From positions 1-10,281 of the forward strand of contig NZ_CAXREX010000009.1 of assembly GCF_964229645.1 (NCBI RefSeq): a DNA stretch of 10,281 nt, in the 5' to 3' direction. Both the position numbers and the translations under genes were made by a program. The notes under the pieces were generated by a model. That model saw only the letters and a program-made list of their open reading frames with translations. It was not told the DNA's origin and ran no database searches. This document shows positions 1 through 5,805 of the stretch, one piece after another; the stretch's first letter is position 1; each line of letters begins with the position of its first letter. Source of the DNA: Nioella sp964229645. GTDB taxonomy: Bacteria; Pseudomonadota; Alphaproteobacteria; Rhodobacterales; Rhodobacteraceae.

Positions 1-323
1 TCACGCGATTCCAGGTTGGTCAGGATCGCCGCAAGGTCGCCCGCCTTGGCCAGCACCGGGCCGGAGGTCATGCGGAAGTTCACGCCCAATTCGCGCGCCA
101 TGATCTGCGCCAGGGTCGTCTTGCCCAGACCCGGCGGCCCGTGGAACAGGACATGGTCCATCGCCTCGTCGCGGCGACGGGCGCTTTCAATGAATACGCG
201 CAGGTTTGCGCGGGCCTCTTCCTGACCGATGAACTCGGTCAGCTCCTGCGGACGCAAGGCACGGTCGGGGCTCTGGTCCTCGGGCAGCGGCGTGGCGCGC
301 AGGGTCGGGTCGGGTTCGGTCAT
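1..323 (-). CDS. ruvB: RuvB, Holliday junction branch-migration ATPase (5' part, cut by window edge)
   Basis: The first 107 residues of RuvB are present; the rest lies beyond base 1. RuvB is the hexameric AAA+ motor that, loaded by RuvA, drives branch migration of Holliday junctions in the cytoplasm. Visible signs are the N-terminal family region (residues about 22-60, with ELTEFIGQ) and the Walker A motif GPPGLGKTT at residues 62-70, followed by a stretch ending in GPVLAKAGDLAAILTNL that is typical of RuvB. The ATG at 323-321 is one base after the ruvA stop codon and has a good Shine-Dalgarno (AAGGA, inside the end of ruvA), so start and coupling are clear. Walker B, sensor and winged-helix parts cannot be checked. 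Last gene of the ruvC-ruvA-ruvB operon. Confidence 0.97.
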   Translation of the reverse strand, partial: MTEPDPTLRATPLPEDQSPDRALRPQELTEFIGQEEARANLRVFIESARRRDEAMDHVLFHGPPGLGKTTLAQIMARELGVNFRMTSGPVLAKAGDLAAILTNLESR

Positions 324-324
324 C

Positions 325-990
325 TCAATCCTTCGGGGCCAGCAGCTTTAGCGCCGCGCGGATGAGGGCGGGCGTTTCGGCCTCGGGCGTGTCGCCTGCG
401 GCCTGCGCCACAGCCATCGCGGCCTCTGCCGGAGCATAGCCGAGGTTCTTGAGCGCCGACAGGGCCTCGGCCTGCGACGACGAAGAGGGGCGTATGGCGG
501 GGGCAGGCGTTGCCGCCGCAGTCTGGGGCGGAGTGGTCGCCGGAGCATCGCCCATGGCCTCGATCACCTCGCCGCCCATGGCCATCACGCCTGGCGCCTT
601 GTCCTTGAGTTCGTTGACCACGCGCTGCGCCAGTTTCGGGCCTACGCCGGGCGCGGCCTTCACCGCCGCCGCATCGCCAAGCGAAATCGCCCGCGCAACC
701 CCCTCGGCGCCGAGCGTTCCCAGGATCGCCATCGACGCCTTGGCGCCCACGCCTTGCACGCTGGTCAGAAGGCGGTGCCATTCGCGTTCGTATAAAGTGG
801 TGAAGCCGAAGAGTTGCAGCAAGTCCTCGCGCACCAGCAGCTCGGTGAACAGCGCCGCCGCTTCGCCCTTGCCGGGCAGGGCCGCCAAGGTCCGGTCAGA
901 GCAATGGACCACGTAGCCCACCCCGTTCACATCCAGCAAAACGTGGTCCGATCCCTTGTAGTCCACCCGGCCCGTCAGTTTCCCGATCAT
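325..990 (-). CDS. ruvA: RuvA, Holliday junction DNA-binding subunit
   Basis: A 221-residue RuvA (E. coli about 203). RuvA tetramers bind the four-way junction and load RuvB. Seen: N-terminal OB-fold (residues 1 to about 63, starting MIGKLTGRV), two helix-hairpin-helix motifs (about 72-91 with SVQGVGAKASMAIL, and about 107-126 with APGVGPKLAQRVVNEL), a long Ala/Pro/Thr linker (about 131-172) that accounts for the extra length, and the small C-terminal domain that contacts RuvB (about 173-221, ALSALKNLGY). The frame is open 20 codons further upstream, but the start at 990 fits the family and has GGAGG 8 bases before it. This ATG overlaps the ruvC stop as ATGA; the stop is one base before the ruvB start. 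Confidence 0.97.
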   Translation of the reverse strand: MIGKLTGRVDYKGSDHVLLDVNGVGYVVHCSDRTLAALPGKGEAAALFTELLVREDLLQLFGFTTLYEREWHRLLTSVQGVGAKASMAILGTLGAEGVARAISLGDAAAVKAAPGVGPKLAQRVVNELKDKAPGVMAMGGEVIEAMGDAPATTPPQTAAATPAPAIRPSSSSQAEALSALKNLGYAPAEAAMAVAQAAGDTPEAETPALIRAALKLLAPKD

Positions 991-1490
991 TTTCCAGCCT
1001 CCAGCGCCGCCGCGAACCGTCCTGCGGTCTGGGCATGAAAGGCATGACAAAGCGCGATGGCAAGTGCATCGGCAGCGTCCGCGCTTGACGGCTTCGCGCC
1101 GGGAAGCTGCATCTTCACCATGTGCTCGACCTGGTTCTTGTGCGCATGCCCCACACCGACCACCGTCTTCTTGACCGCATTGGGGGCGTATTCGGCCACC
1201 GGAAGGCCTGCCTCGGCGGGCACCAGCAGGGCAATCGCCCGTGCCTGGCCAAGCTTCAGCGTCGCAACGGCATCCCGGTTGACGAAGGTCTGTTCCACGG
1301 CAGCCTGGTCGGGCGCATAGCGCGCCAGCACCTCGGATAGCTGCCGATGAAGGGACAATAGCCGCGCCGCGAGGTCCTGCCCGGTGCTGTGACAGGTGCC
1401 GTTGGCGACATGGCTGAGCCGCGAGCCGTGCGAATCAATCACGCCCCAGCCCATGTTCCTCAGCCCCGGATCAATCCCAATGATGCGCAT
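987..1490 (-). CDS. ruvC: RuvC, Holliday junction resolvase
   Basis: A 167-residue RuvC, close to the usual length. RuvC is a dimeric, Mg2+-dependent endonuclease of the RNase H-like fold that cuts Holliday junctions symmetrically. All four expected catalytic acids sit at E. coli-like positions: D7 (in IIGIDPGLRNMGWG), E66 (in AAVEQTFVN), D138 and D141 (in SSADAADALAIALCHA). The start at 1490 is chosen because RuvC proteins begin MRIIGIDPG; an in-frame ATG six codons upstream (1508) is possible but adds a non-conserved MRGRAQ. The Shine-Dalgarno is weak (GGGGCAGGG region). First gene of ruvCAB; its stop overlaps the ruvA start by four bases. A LexA-box-like site lies 46-60 bases upstream, suggesting DNA-damage control. 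Confidence 0.97.
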   Translation of the reverse strand: MRIIGIDPGLRNMGWGVIDSHGSRLSHVANGTCHSTGQDLAARLLSLHRQLSEVLARYAPDQAAVEQTFVNRDAVATLKLGQARAIALLVPAEAGLPVAEYAPNAVKKTVVGVGHAHKNQVEHMVKMQLPGAKPSSADAADALAIALCHAFHAQTAGRFAAALEAGK

Positions 1491-1535
1491 CTGTGCCCTG
1501 CCCCGCATATTTTCTGCGACTTTTTTGCAGCACTA

Positions 1536-1550
1536 GCACGAAACGAGAAC
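1536..1550 (-). promoter_or_regulatory. LexA-box-like site upstream of ruvC
   Basis: The minus strand reads GTTCTCGTTTCGTGC, against the alphaproteobacterial LexA consensus GTTC-N7-GTTC; one half-site is perfect and the other has one mismatch (GTGC for GTTC). It lies 46-60 bases upstream of the ruvC ATG, where it could overlap a promoter. ruv genes belong to the SOS regulon in several bacteria, including some alphaproteobacteria. The assignment is inference from spacing and similarity. Confidence 0.45.
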
Positions 1551-1584
1551 ATTGACCAGACAAAGTCGGTTTTCGTCATCGTTT

Positions 1585-1669
1585 CAGACAAAAGCGACAG
1601 GCCCCGCCGAAGATGTCGATTCCGGACAAGTCCCTTTTCCGCTTCCGACAGGAAATGCGGCGATTTTTT
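1585..1669 (+). ncRNA. Candidate small RNA (boundaries guessed)
   Basis: A terminator-like hairpin at 1639-1669 on the plus strand has no plus-strand gene upstream of it in this window. A -35-like TTGACC sits at 1552-1557, about 85-115 bases upstream, which would give a transcript of roughly 85 bases. No good -10 hexamer is visible at the right distance, so the 5' end is a guess. No known RNA family is recognised. Alternatively the hairpin could stop antisense transcription coming out of ruvC, or have no function. Confidence 0.22.
1639..1669 (+). terminator. Intrinsic terminator-like hairpin with T6 tract
   Basis: CCGCTTCC (1639-1646) pairs with GGAA (1651-1654) and GCGG (1657-1660), giving 8 base pairs with a GACA loop and a two-base AT bulge. 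Three bases later comes a run of six T (1664-1669). The T run lies only on the plus-strand side, so it would act on plus-strand transcripts. Confidence 0.5.
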
Positions 1670-1699
1670 GCCAGTATTTCATGCCGTTACGCCGATATC

Positions 1700-1732
1700 G
1701 ACCTATGCAGAAAATGCATGAGACCTATGCAG
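1700..1732. repeat. 11-base direct repeat with internal dyad, upstream of DUF1127 gene
   Basis: GACCTATGCAG occurs at 1700-1710 and again at 1722-1732, a 22-base period (about two helical turns). Between them the half-site recurs inverted: ATGCA (1705-1709), GAAAA, TGCAT (1715-1719), so ATGCA appears three times as forward, reverse, forward. The array ends 88 bases before the DUF1127 start and could be an operator. No known regulator is assigned. Confidence 0.4.
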
Positions 1733-1820
1733 TTGCGATCTATTGATCGGGCGATGAAAGCCGCCTAACTGCCGCCTCAGCAAACAACGCAACTCCACCC
1801 TGTCTGGAAGGATTACACAG

Positions 1821-2021
1821 ATGGCTACCGTCACCAACCGCACCGTCGGCGCCGGCTTCAGCGTCGCCTCGATCCTGTCCGTTCTCGTGGGCCGGATTGC
1901 AGCCTGGAATGACGCCCGGGTCACCCGTCAAGCGCTTGAGGCTCTCTCCGATCGTGAACTGGACGATCTGGGCCTGACCCGCGGTGATATCGAAGGGATC
2001 GCAAGCGGTTCTTACCGCTGA
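1821..2021 (+). CDS. DUF1127 small protein (YjiS-like)
   Basis: A 66-residue protein whose C-terminal half (about residues 35-62, TRQALEALSDRELDDLGLTRGDI) carries the DUF1127 signature of LSDREL followed by DLGL-R-DI. The N-terminal half (11-30) is moderately hydrophobic. DUF1127 proteins are small, Arg-rich and common in alphaproteobacteria. CcaF1 of Rhodobacter sphaeroides, a member, was reported as an RNA-binding protein affecting sRNA maturation and RNA turnover, and Agrobacterium members affect phosphate and carbon metabolism; whether this copy does the same is unknown. The start has a strong Shine-Dalgarno (GGAAGGA, 8 bases upstream). It is transcribed alone, divergent from ruvC, and its message ends in three hairpins. 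Confidence 0.9.
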   Translation: MATVTNRTVGAGFSVASILSVLVGRIAAWNDARVTRQALEALSDRELDDLGLTRGDIEGIASGSYR

Positions 2022-2039
2022 TCCCTGCTTCACCGCAGG
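2004..2039 (+). other. Two tandem hairpins at the DUF1127 stop codon and 3' UTR
   Basis: Hairpin 1 is AGCGGT (2004-2009), loop TCTT, ACCGCT (2014-2019): a perfect 6-base-pair stem covering the last codons and the first base of the stop. Hairpin 2 is CCTGC (2024-2028), 6-base loop, GCAGG (2035-2039). They lead directly to the terminator at 2052. Together they make a compact structured tail, which could stabilise the message or be released as a 3' UTR-derived RNA (inference). Confidence 0.45.
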
Positions 2040-2051
2040 AAACTCTCCCTG

Positions 2052-2083
2052 GAAGAGGCCGTCCCGTTCGGGGCGGCTTCTTT
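2052..2083 (+). terminator. Intrinsic terminator of the DUF1127 gene
   Basis: A 14-base-pair stem with a GTTC tetraloop: positions 2052-2065 pair with 2070-2083, with three G-T wobbles (2052-2083, 2057-2078 and 2062-2073). Its T-rich right arm and tail run TTCTTTCATTT to 2088. It sits 31 bases after the stop codon. Because A-rich bases lie on the left arm, it may also slow transcription coming from the opposite direction. Confidence 0.75.
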
Positions 2084-2097
2084 CATTTCGGGGCCGG

Positions 2098-2454
2098 TCA
2101 GGAAGGTGGCTGGCCGATCACATCGGTCATCAGCCCCGCAATCGCGACCGAGACCGGATCCATCGACAGCAACCAGGCAGCGGTCGCGTGCCCACCACCC
2201 TGCGACTCGAGGTCGGTCAGACGCGCGGCATAGTCAGCCTCGCCCTGGTGCCAGATCATGAAGCCTTTCAGCAGGAAACAGCAGATCGCGGCCAGCATCA
2301 GGCTGCGCCACGGCACCCCGAGCTTCAGCCTGGGGCGTTTGCGCGGCACCACCAGCCCATCGGAACGCACGGTCAGACCGGCCGCGGCACCCGGCCCGTG
2401 CGCGCCCTCGATCCGGCGCAGCCGGTCCTGGAAACGGTTGTAATTGGCATCCAT
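2098..2454 (-). CDS. Uncharacterised small membrane protein, 118 residues
   Basis: No function is recognised. The protein has a basic, charged N-terminus (residues 1-50, including RFQDRLRRIE and a VPRKRPRLK cluster), one clear membrane helix (about 51-68, SLMLAAICCFLLKGFMIW), a short polar stretch starting HQGEADYAARLTDLE (69-84), and a second moderately hydrophobic segment (about 91-113). The basic patch before the helix suggests a cytoplasmic N-terminus. From memory it resembles short unnamed membrane proteins of Rhodobacterales with the same order of parts (N-terminal NY-F-RL, a DGLVV motif here at 32-36, one helix, E-YAARL); I cannot verify this. The ATG at 2454 has a good Shine-Dalgarno (TGAGGT). 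It lies 69 bases downstream of prmA on the same strand and could be its last operon gene. Confidence 0.75.
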   Translation of the reverse strand: MDANYNRFQDRLRRIEGAHGPGAAAGLTVRSDGLVVPRKRPRLKLGVPWRSLMLAAICCFLLKGFMIWHQGEADYAARLTDLESQGGGHATAAWLLSMDPVSVAIAGLMTDVIGQPPS

Positions 2455-2523
2455 GGGGACCTCATCGAGTTCCCCCCACCTCGGCGCGTGAGTATAGCCG
2501 GAAATGTGGCAAAACTGTGCCGA

Positions 2524-3390
2524 TCAGCGCCGCAGCGTCAGCGTGGTCCATTCACCTAGCTCTGCCCGGTGTTCCAGTGCAAAGCCTTCGGCCTCGTAGG
2601 CGGCGATCACCTCTTCGGCCTGTTCGTTGAGCAGCCCCGACAGGATCACATGCCCGCCCTTGGCCGCATGGGCGGCAACATCGGGGGCGAGTTCAACCAG
2701 CGGCCCTTTCAGGATATTCGCGAAGATCAGATCGAAGGGGGCGGCCGCGTGCAGATCGGGGTGATCGAAGCCCGCCGCAACAAGGCAGCGCACCCGCCCG
2801 GCTTCACCGTTTGCAGTCACGTTCGCCTCGGCCACGTCCACCGCGACCTCATCGATATCCGAGGCCAGCACCGTTTCGGGCCAGACCTTGGCCGCCGCCA
2901 ACGCCAGCACGGCGGTGCCACAACCGATATCGACGGTGTTGGACTTGACCTCACCTGCCACAATCAGCCGCTCCAGCGCTTCAAGACACCCCTTGGTGGT
3001 GCCGTGATGCCCGGTTCCAAAGGCCATGGCCGCCTCGATCAGCAGCGGAATGCGATCGCTCGGCACCTTCTCGGCGTCATGACTGCCATAGACGAAGAAA
3101 CGCCCGGCCTCGACCGGATGCAACTCGCGCTTCACATGGGCGACCCAGTCGGTTTCAGGAAGCTCCGACACGACGAAGGGCCTGGCGGAATGCGCCGCCG
3201 CCAGAAGGGCCAGACCGACCTCATCGGGCGCGTCGACGAAATAGGCTCCCACTTCCCAAAGGCCCGATCCATCCTCCATCTCGAAGACGCCAACGCCCGT
3301 GGGTTCCGGCTCCAGCGCTTCCAGCGCCAGCCCGAGGGCCTCCGCGTTTTCGCGCGCGGTCAGCGTGGTGAGGGCGGTAAAGGTCGGCAT
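2524..3390 (-). CDS. prmA: PrmA, ribosomal protein L11 methyltransferase
   Basis: A 288-residue protein, near the 293 of E. coli PrmA. The family trimethylates lysines and the N-terminus of ribosomal protein L11 using S-adenosylmethionine, in the cytoplasm. The N-terminal substrate-binding region (1 to about 90) is acidic; the linker has the conserved AMAFGTGHHGTTKGCL (122-136); the SAM-binding core has VDIGCGTAVLALAA (153-166) and ASDIDEVAVDVAEANV (176-191); the catalytic-face motif FANILKGPL is at 223-231. These together are specific for PrmA rather than for methyltransferases in general. The start at 3390 has GGAG about 9 bases upstream. Downstream on the same strand is the 118-residue membrane protein; upstream lies a 214-base gap to msrA. 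A related methyltransferase acting on another protein is possible but less likely. Confidence 0.93.
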   Translation of the reverse strand: MPTFTALTTLTARENAEALGLALEALEPEPTGVGVFEMEDGSGLWEVGAYFVDAPDEVGLALLAAAHSARPFVVSELPETDWVAHVKRELHPVEAGRFFVYGSHDAEKVPSDRIPLLIEAAMAFGTGHHGTTKGCLEALERLIVAGEVKSNTVDIGCGTAVLALAAAKVWPETVLASDIDEVAVDVAEANVTANGEAGRVRCLVAAGFDHPDLHAAAPFDLIFANILKGPLVELAPDVAAHAAKGGHVILSGLLNEQAEEVIAAYEAEGFALEHRAELGEWTTLTLRR

Positions 3391-3604
3391 GGGCTGTCTC
3401 CTGCAATCCTGCCCCGCTTAGGCGGATCGACCCGAAAACACAATGATGCTTCTTCTTGGCTCAAATACTCGCTCCGACCGCTCTCACCAGATCGGACCCG
3501 CCGCTTTGATGGGCCGTCCCTCTCGGTCCCATCGCGGCAGCTGCGGTCCGCCGAGGCCCCCGCGCAAGCGGGGGGTGAGGCGGGCCGCTCGCGGATCGGC
3601 GCCG
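3391..3604. other. prmA-msrA intergenic region with GC hairpins
   Basis: No gene is supported here. On the minus strand it must hold the msrA 3' end and the prmA promoter. Structures seen: CCCCCGC-GCAA-GCGGGGG (3557-3574), a perfect 7-base-pair stem with a GNRA-type loop; a 6-base-pair stem with one bulged T (3511-3530); and CCGC-TTAG-GCGG (3414-3425) in the prmA leader. None is followed by a T tract on either strand, so none is a standard intrinsic terminator. A 22-base element at 3449-3470 is described separately. Confidence 0.5.
3449..3470 (-). repeat. Possible dispersed intergenic motif of Rhodobacterales
   Basis: The minus strand reads GAG followed by TATTTGAGCCAAGAAGAAG. From memory, close variants of GAGTATTTG-N-CAAGAAGAAG are frequent between genes in Rhodobacteraceae genomes. 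Only one copy is in this window, so repetition cannot be shown here. Its role is unknown to me. Confidence 0.35.
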
Positions 3605-4255
<651 letters not shown>

Positions 4256-4432
4256 CGCGCGTCTCCCTTGTTCGATACCGACCAGAATGCCGTGGCTCAT
4301 AGATGGGGTGCAAGCGGTCTTGCGACCAGTGGGCCCGCGCGCCGCCCCGGTCACGCCTGCGCGATCTCCGGGTCATTTCAATTGCAACCTTTTCCCTTCC
4401 CAAGTCCGCTCGCCCTGCATAACGTCCGCGCC

Positions 4433-5653
4433 ATGACAGCCGCCTCCACCCTCGACTCGCGGAGTTCCTGGATCCGTCTTGCGCTCTCGCTCACGATCGG
4501 GCTGGTGGGCAATGTCGGCATGTGGGCGATTATCGTGATCCTGCCCGCCGTCGAGACGGAATTCGGCGTCGACCGGGCCGAGGCGTCACTGCCCTACACG
4601 CTGACCATGGTGGGCTTCGCGCTAGGCAACTATTTCATCGGGCGCGCGGTAGACCGGTGGGGCATCACCCTGTCGCTGATCGGCTCGGCGCTGCTGATTG
4701 CAGCGGGGTTCACGGGGGCGGCACTCGCGCCCAACATCGCGACCCTGAGCGCCCTGCAACTGGCCATCGGCTTTGGCACCGCAACCTGCTTCGGGCCGCT
4801 TATTGCCGATATCTCGCACTGGTTCCTGCGCCGCCGCGGTATCGCGGTAGCCATCGCGGCATCCTCCAACTACCTGTCGGGGGCAATCTGGCCGATCATC
4901 CTGGCCGACATCCTGGCCGTTCAGGGCTGGCGCACCGCCTACCTGATCATCGCCGCAACGACCCTGATCGTTATGATACCGCTCTCGCTCTTCCTGCGCG
5001 CCCGCGTGCCAGAGGCCGCCCGCGCCGAGGCAGAAACCTCTGCGGCGCTGCGCGCCAAGGCCGTGAGCTTCTCGCCCAATACGCTGACCTGGCTGCTGGC
5101 CATCGCCGGGATTGGCTGCTGTGTCGCGATGTCGATGCCCCAGGTTCATATCGTGGCCTATTGCGCGGACCTGGGCTATGGCCCCGCCGCCGGGGCCGAG
5201 ATGCTGTCGCTGATGCTTCTTGGCGGGGTGGCCTCGCGGCTTCTGTCGGGCATGCTGGCCGACTGGCTCGGGGGGATCGCCACCCTGCTGATCGGCTCGA
5301 CCCTTCAATGCATCGCGCTCTTTCTCTACCTCCCAAGCTCGGGGCTCACACCACTCTATATCGTCAGCCTCGTCTTCGGGCTCAGCCAGGGCGGGATCGT
5401 CCCGAGCTATGCAATCATCGTGCGCGAATACCTTCCGCCGCGCGAAGCGGGCGCGCGCGTCGGGCTGGTCATGATGTCGACGATCGGGGGCATGGCGCTC
5501 GGCGGGTGGATGTCGGGATGGATTTACGACGTGACGGGCAGCTACCAGATGGCCTTCCTGAACGGCATTGCCTGGAACGTGCTCAACATGGGCATCATGG
5601 TGCTGATCCTTACCCGCTCGCGCCCGCGCAGGCCCGAGCCCGTCGCGGCATGA
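4433..5653 (+). CDS. MFS transporter, monocarboxylate-porter-like
   Basis: A 406-residue inner-membrane protein with about twelve hydrophobic helices in two halves (roughly 14-189 and 219-393), separated by a charged cytoplasmic loop (about 188-216, RVPEAARAEAETSAALRAK). The MFS loop 2-3 motif is clear at 70-77 (GRAVDRWG) and echoed in the second half at 273-281 (GMLADWLGG). The stretch MPQVHIVAYCADLGYG (235-250) and the general pattern recall monocarboxylate/oxalate-formate-type porters, so an organic acid is a reasonable guess, but the substrate cannot be read from the sequence. The frame is open to 4268, but the upstream part is polar and unlike the family, so ATG 4433 is preferred. No Shine-Dalgarno is visible; a CATAAC at 4418-4423 could give a leaderless message. 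Same strand as the desaturase, 152 bases away. Confidence 0.88.
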   Translation: MTAASTLDSRSSWIRLALSLTIGLVGNVGMWAIIVILPAVETEFGVDRAEASLPYTLTMVGFALGNYFIGRAVDRWGITLSLIGSALLIAAGFTGAALAPNIATLSALQLAIGFGTATCFGPLIADISHWFLRRRGIAVAIAASSNYLSGAIWPIILADILAVQGWRTAYLIIAATTLIVMIPLSLFLRARVPEAARAEAETSAALRAKAVSFSPNTLTWLLAIAGIGCCVAMSMPQVHIVAYCADLGYGPAAGAEMLSLMLLGGVASRLLSGMLADWLGGIATLLIGSTLQCIALFLYLPSSGLTPLYIVSLVFGLSQGGIVPSYAIIVREYLPPREAGARVGLVMMSTIGGMALGGWMSGWIYDVTGSYQMAFLNGIAWNVLNMGIMVLILTRSRPRRPEPVAA

Positions 5654-5675
5654 GCGTCCCCGCAGCTACGGGAAA

Positions 5676-5705
5676 TTGGACCGGGCGCGATTGATGCGTT
5701 ATATT
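5676..5705 (+). promoter_or_regulatory. Possible sigma-70 promoter of the desaturase gene
   Basis: TTGGAC (5676-5681), an 18-base spacer and TATATT (5700-5705, five of six to consensus) sit in a locally AT-rich stretch after the MFS stop codon. Transcription would start near 5712, leaving a leader of about 94 bases that contains the two inverted repeats listed next. The -35 match is weak. Confidence 0.35.
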
Positions 5706-5740
5706 TTCGTTAAAGTTATTTGAAACAGTCGCCCCCACGA

Positions 5741-5778
5741 GTTGAGTTCAACCATGCAGGGCACTCCTTCAGCCCTGC
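5741..5778 (+). other. Dyad and hairpin in the desaturase leader
   Basis: GTTGA-GT-TCAAC (5741-5752) is a near-perfect palindrome of operator type. GCAGGGC (5756-5762), a 9-base loop and GCCCTGC (5772-5778) form a perfect 7-base-pair hairpin ending 27 bases before the desaturase ATG. There is no T tract, so it is not a terminator of the MFS gene. Control of the desaturase, by a protein or by RNA structure, is inference. Confidence 0.35.
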
Positions 5779-5805
5779 GCGTCATCACAGCACGAGACTG
5801 CACCG

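Larger units (their letters stand above)
1491..1820. other. 330-base gene-free region between divergent ruvC and DUF1127 gene
   Basis: I see no protein gene here; the open frames crossing it have no family resemblance and the best ones only extend from antisense ruvC. It should hold the promoters of both flanking genes, but I found no clear sigma-70 pair for either. It does contain a LexA-box-like site (1536-1550), an isolated plus-strand TTGACC (1552-1557), a plus-strand terminator-like hairpin with a T tract (1639-1669), an inverted repeat and an 11-base direct repeat with a 22-base period (1700-1732), and a short inverted repeat CGATC-TATT-GATCG (1736-1749). It is visibly more AT-rich than the flanking genes. 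Confidence 0.7.

Noticed and set aside
991..1050. 20-residue N-terminal extension of RuvA
   Set aside because: It overlaps ruvC, and RuvA proteins begin MIGxLxG; the start at 990 has GGAGG and an ATGA overlap with ruvC.
1389..1721. 110-codon plus-strand frame reaching from ruvC into the gap
   Set aside because: Half of it is antisense ruvC, and the rest spans the LexA-like site and the terminator hairpin; no ribosome site or family similarity is apparent.
1736..1749. CGATC-TATT-GATCG as a regulator site
   Set aside because: The arms are only five bases long and GATC-rich; too short to support separately from the neighbouring direct repeats.
4256..4354. 33-residue N-terminal extension of MsrA
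   Set aside because: The start at 4255 has a strong GGGAG and matches the usual family length; the extension is basic and not conserved-looking.
4522..5694. 390-codon plus-strand frame overlapping the MFS gene
   Set aside because: The translation is dominated by Arg, Gly, Ala, Pro and His with no membrane helices, whereas the other frame gives twelve helices and an MFS motif.
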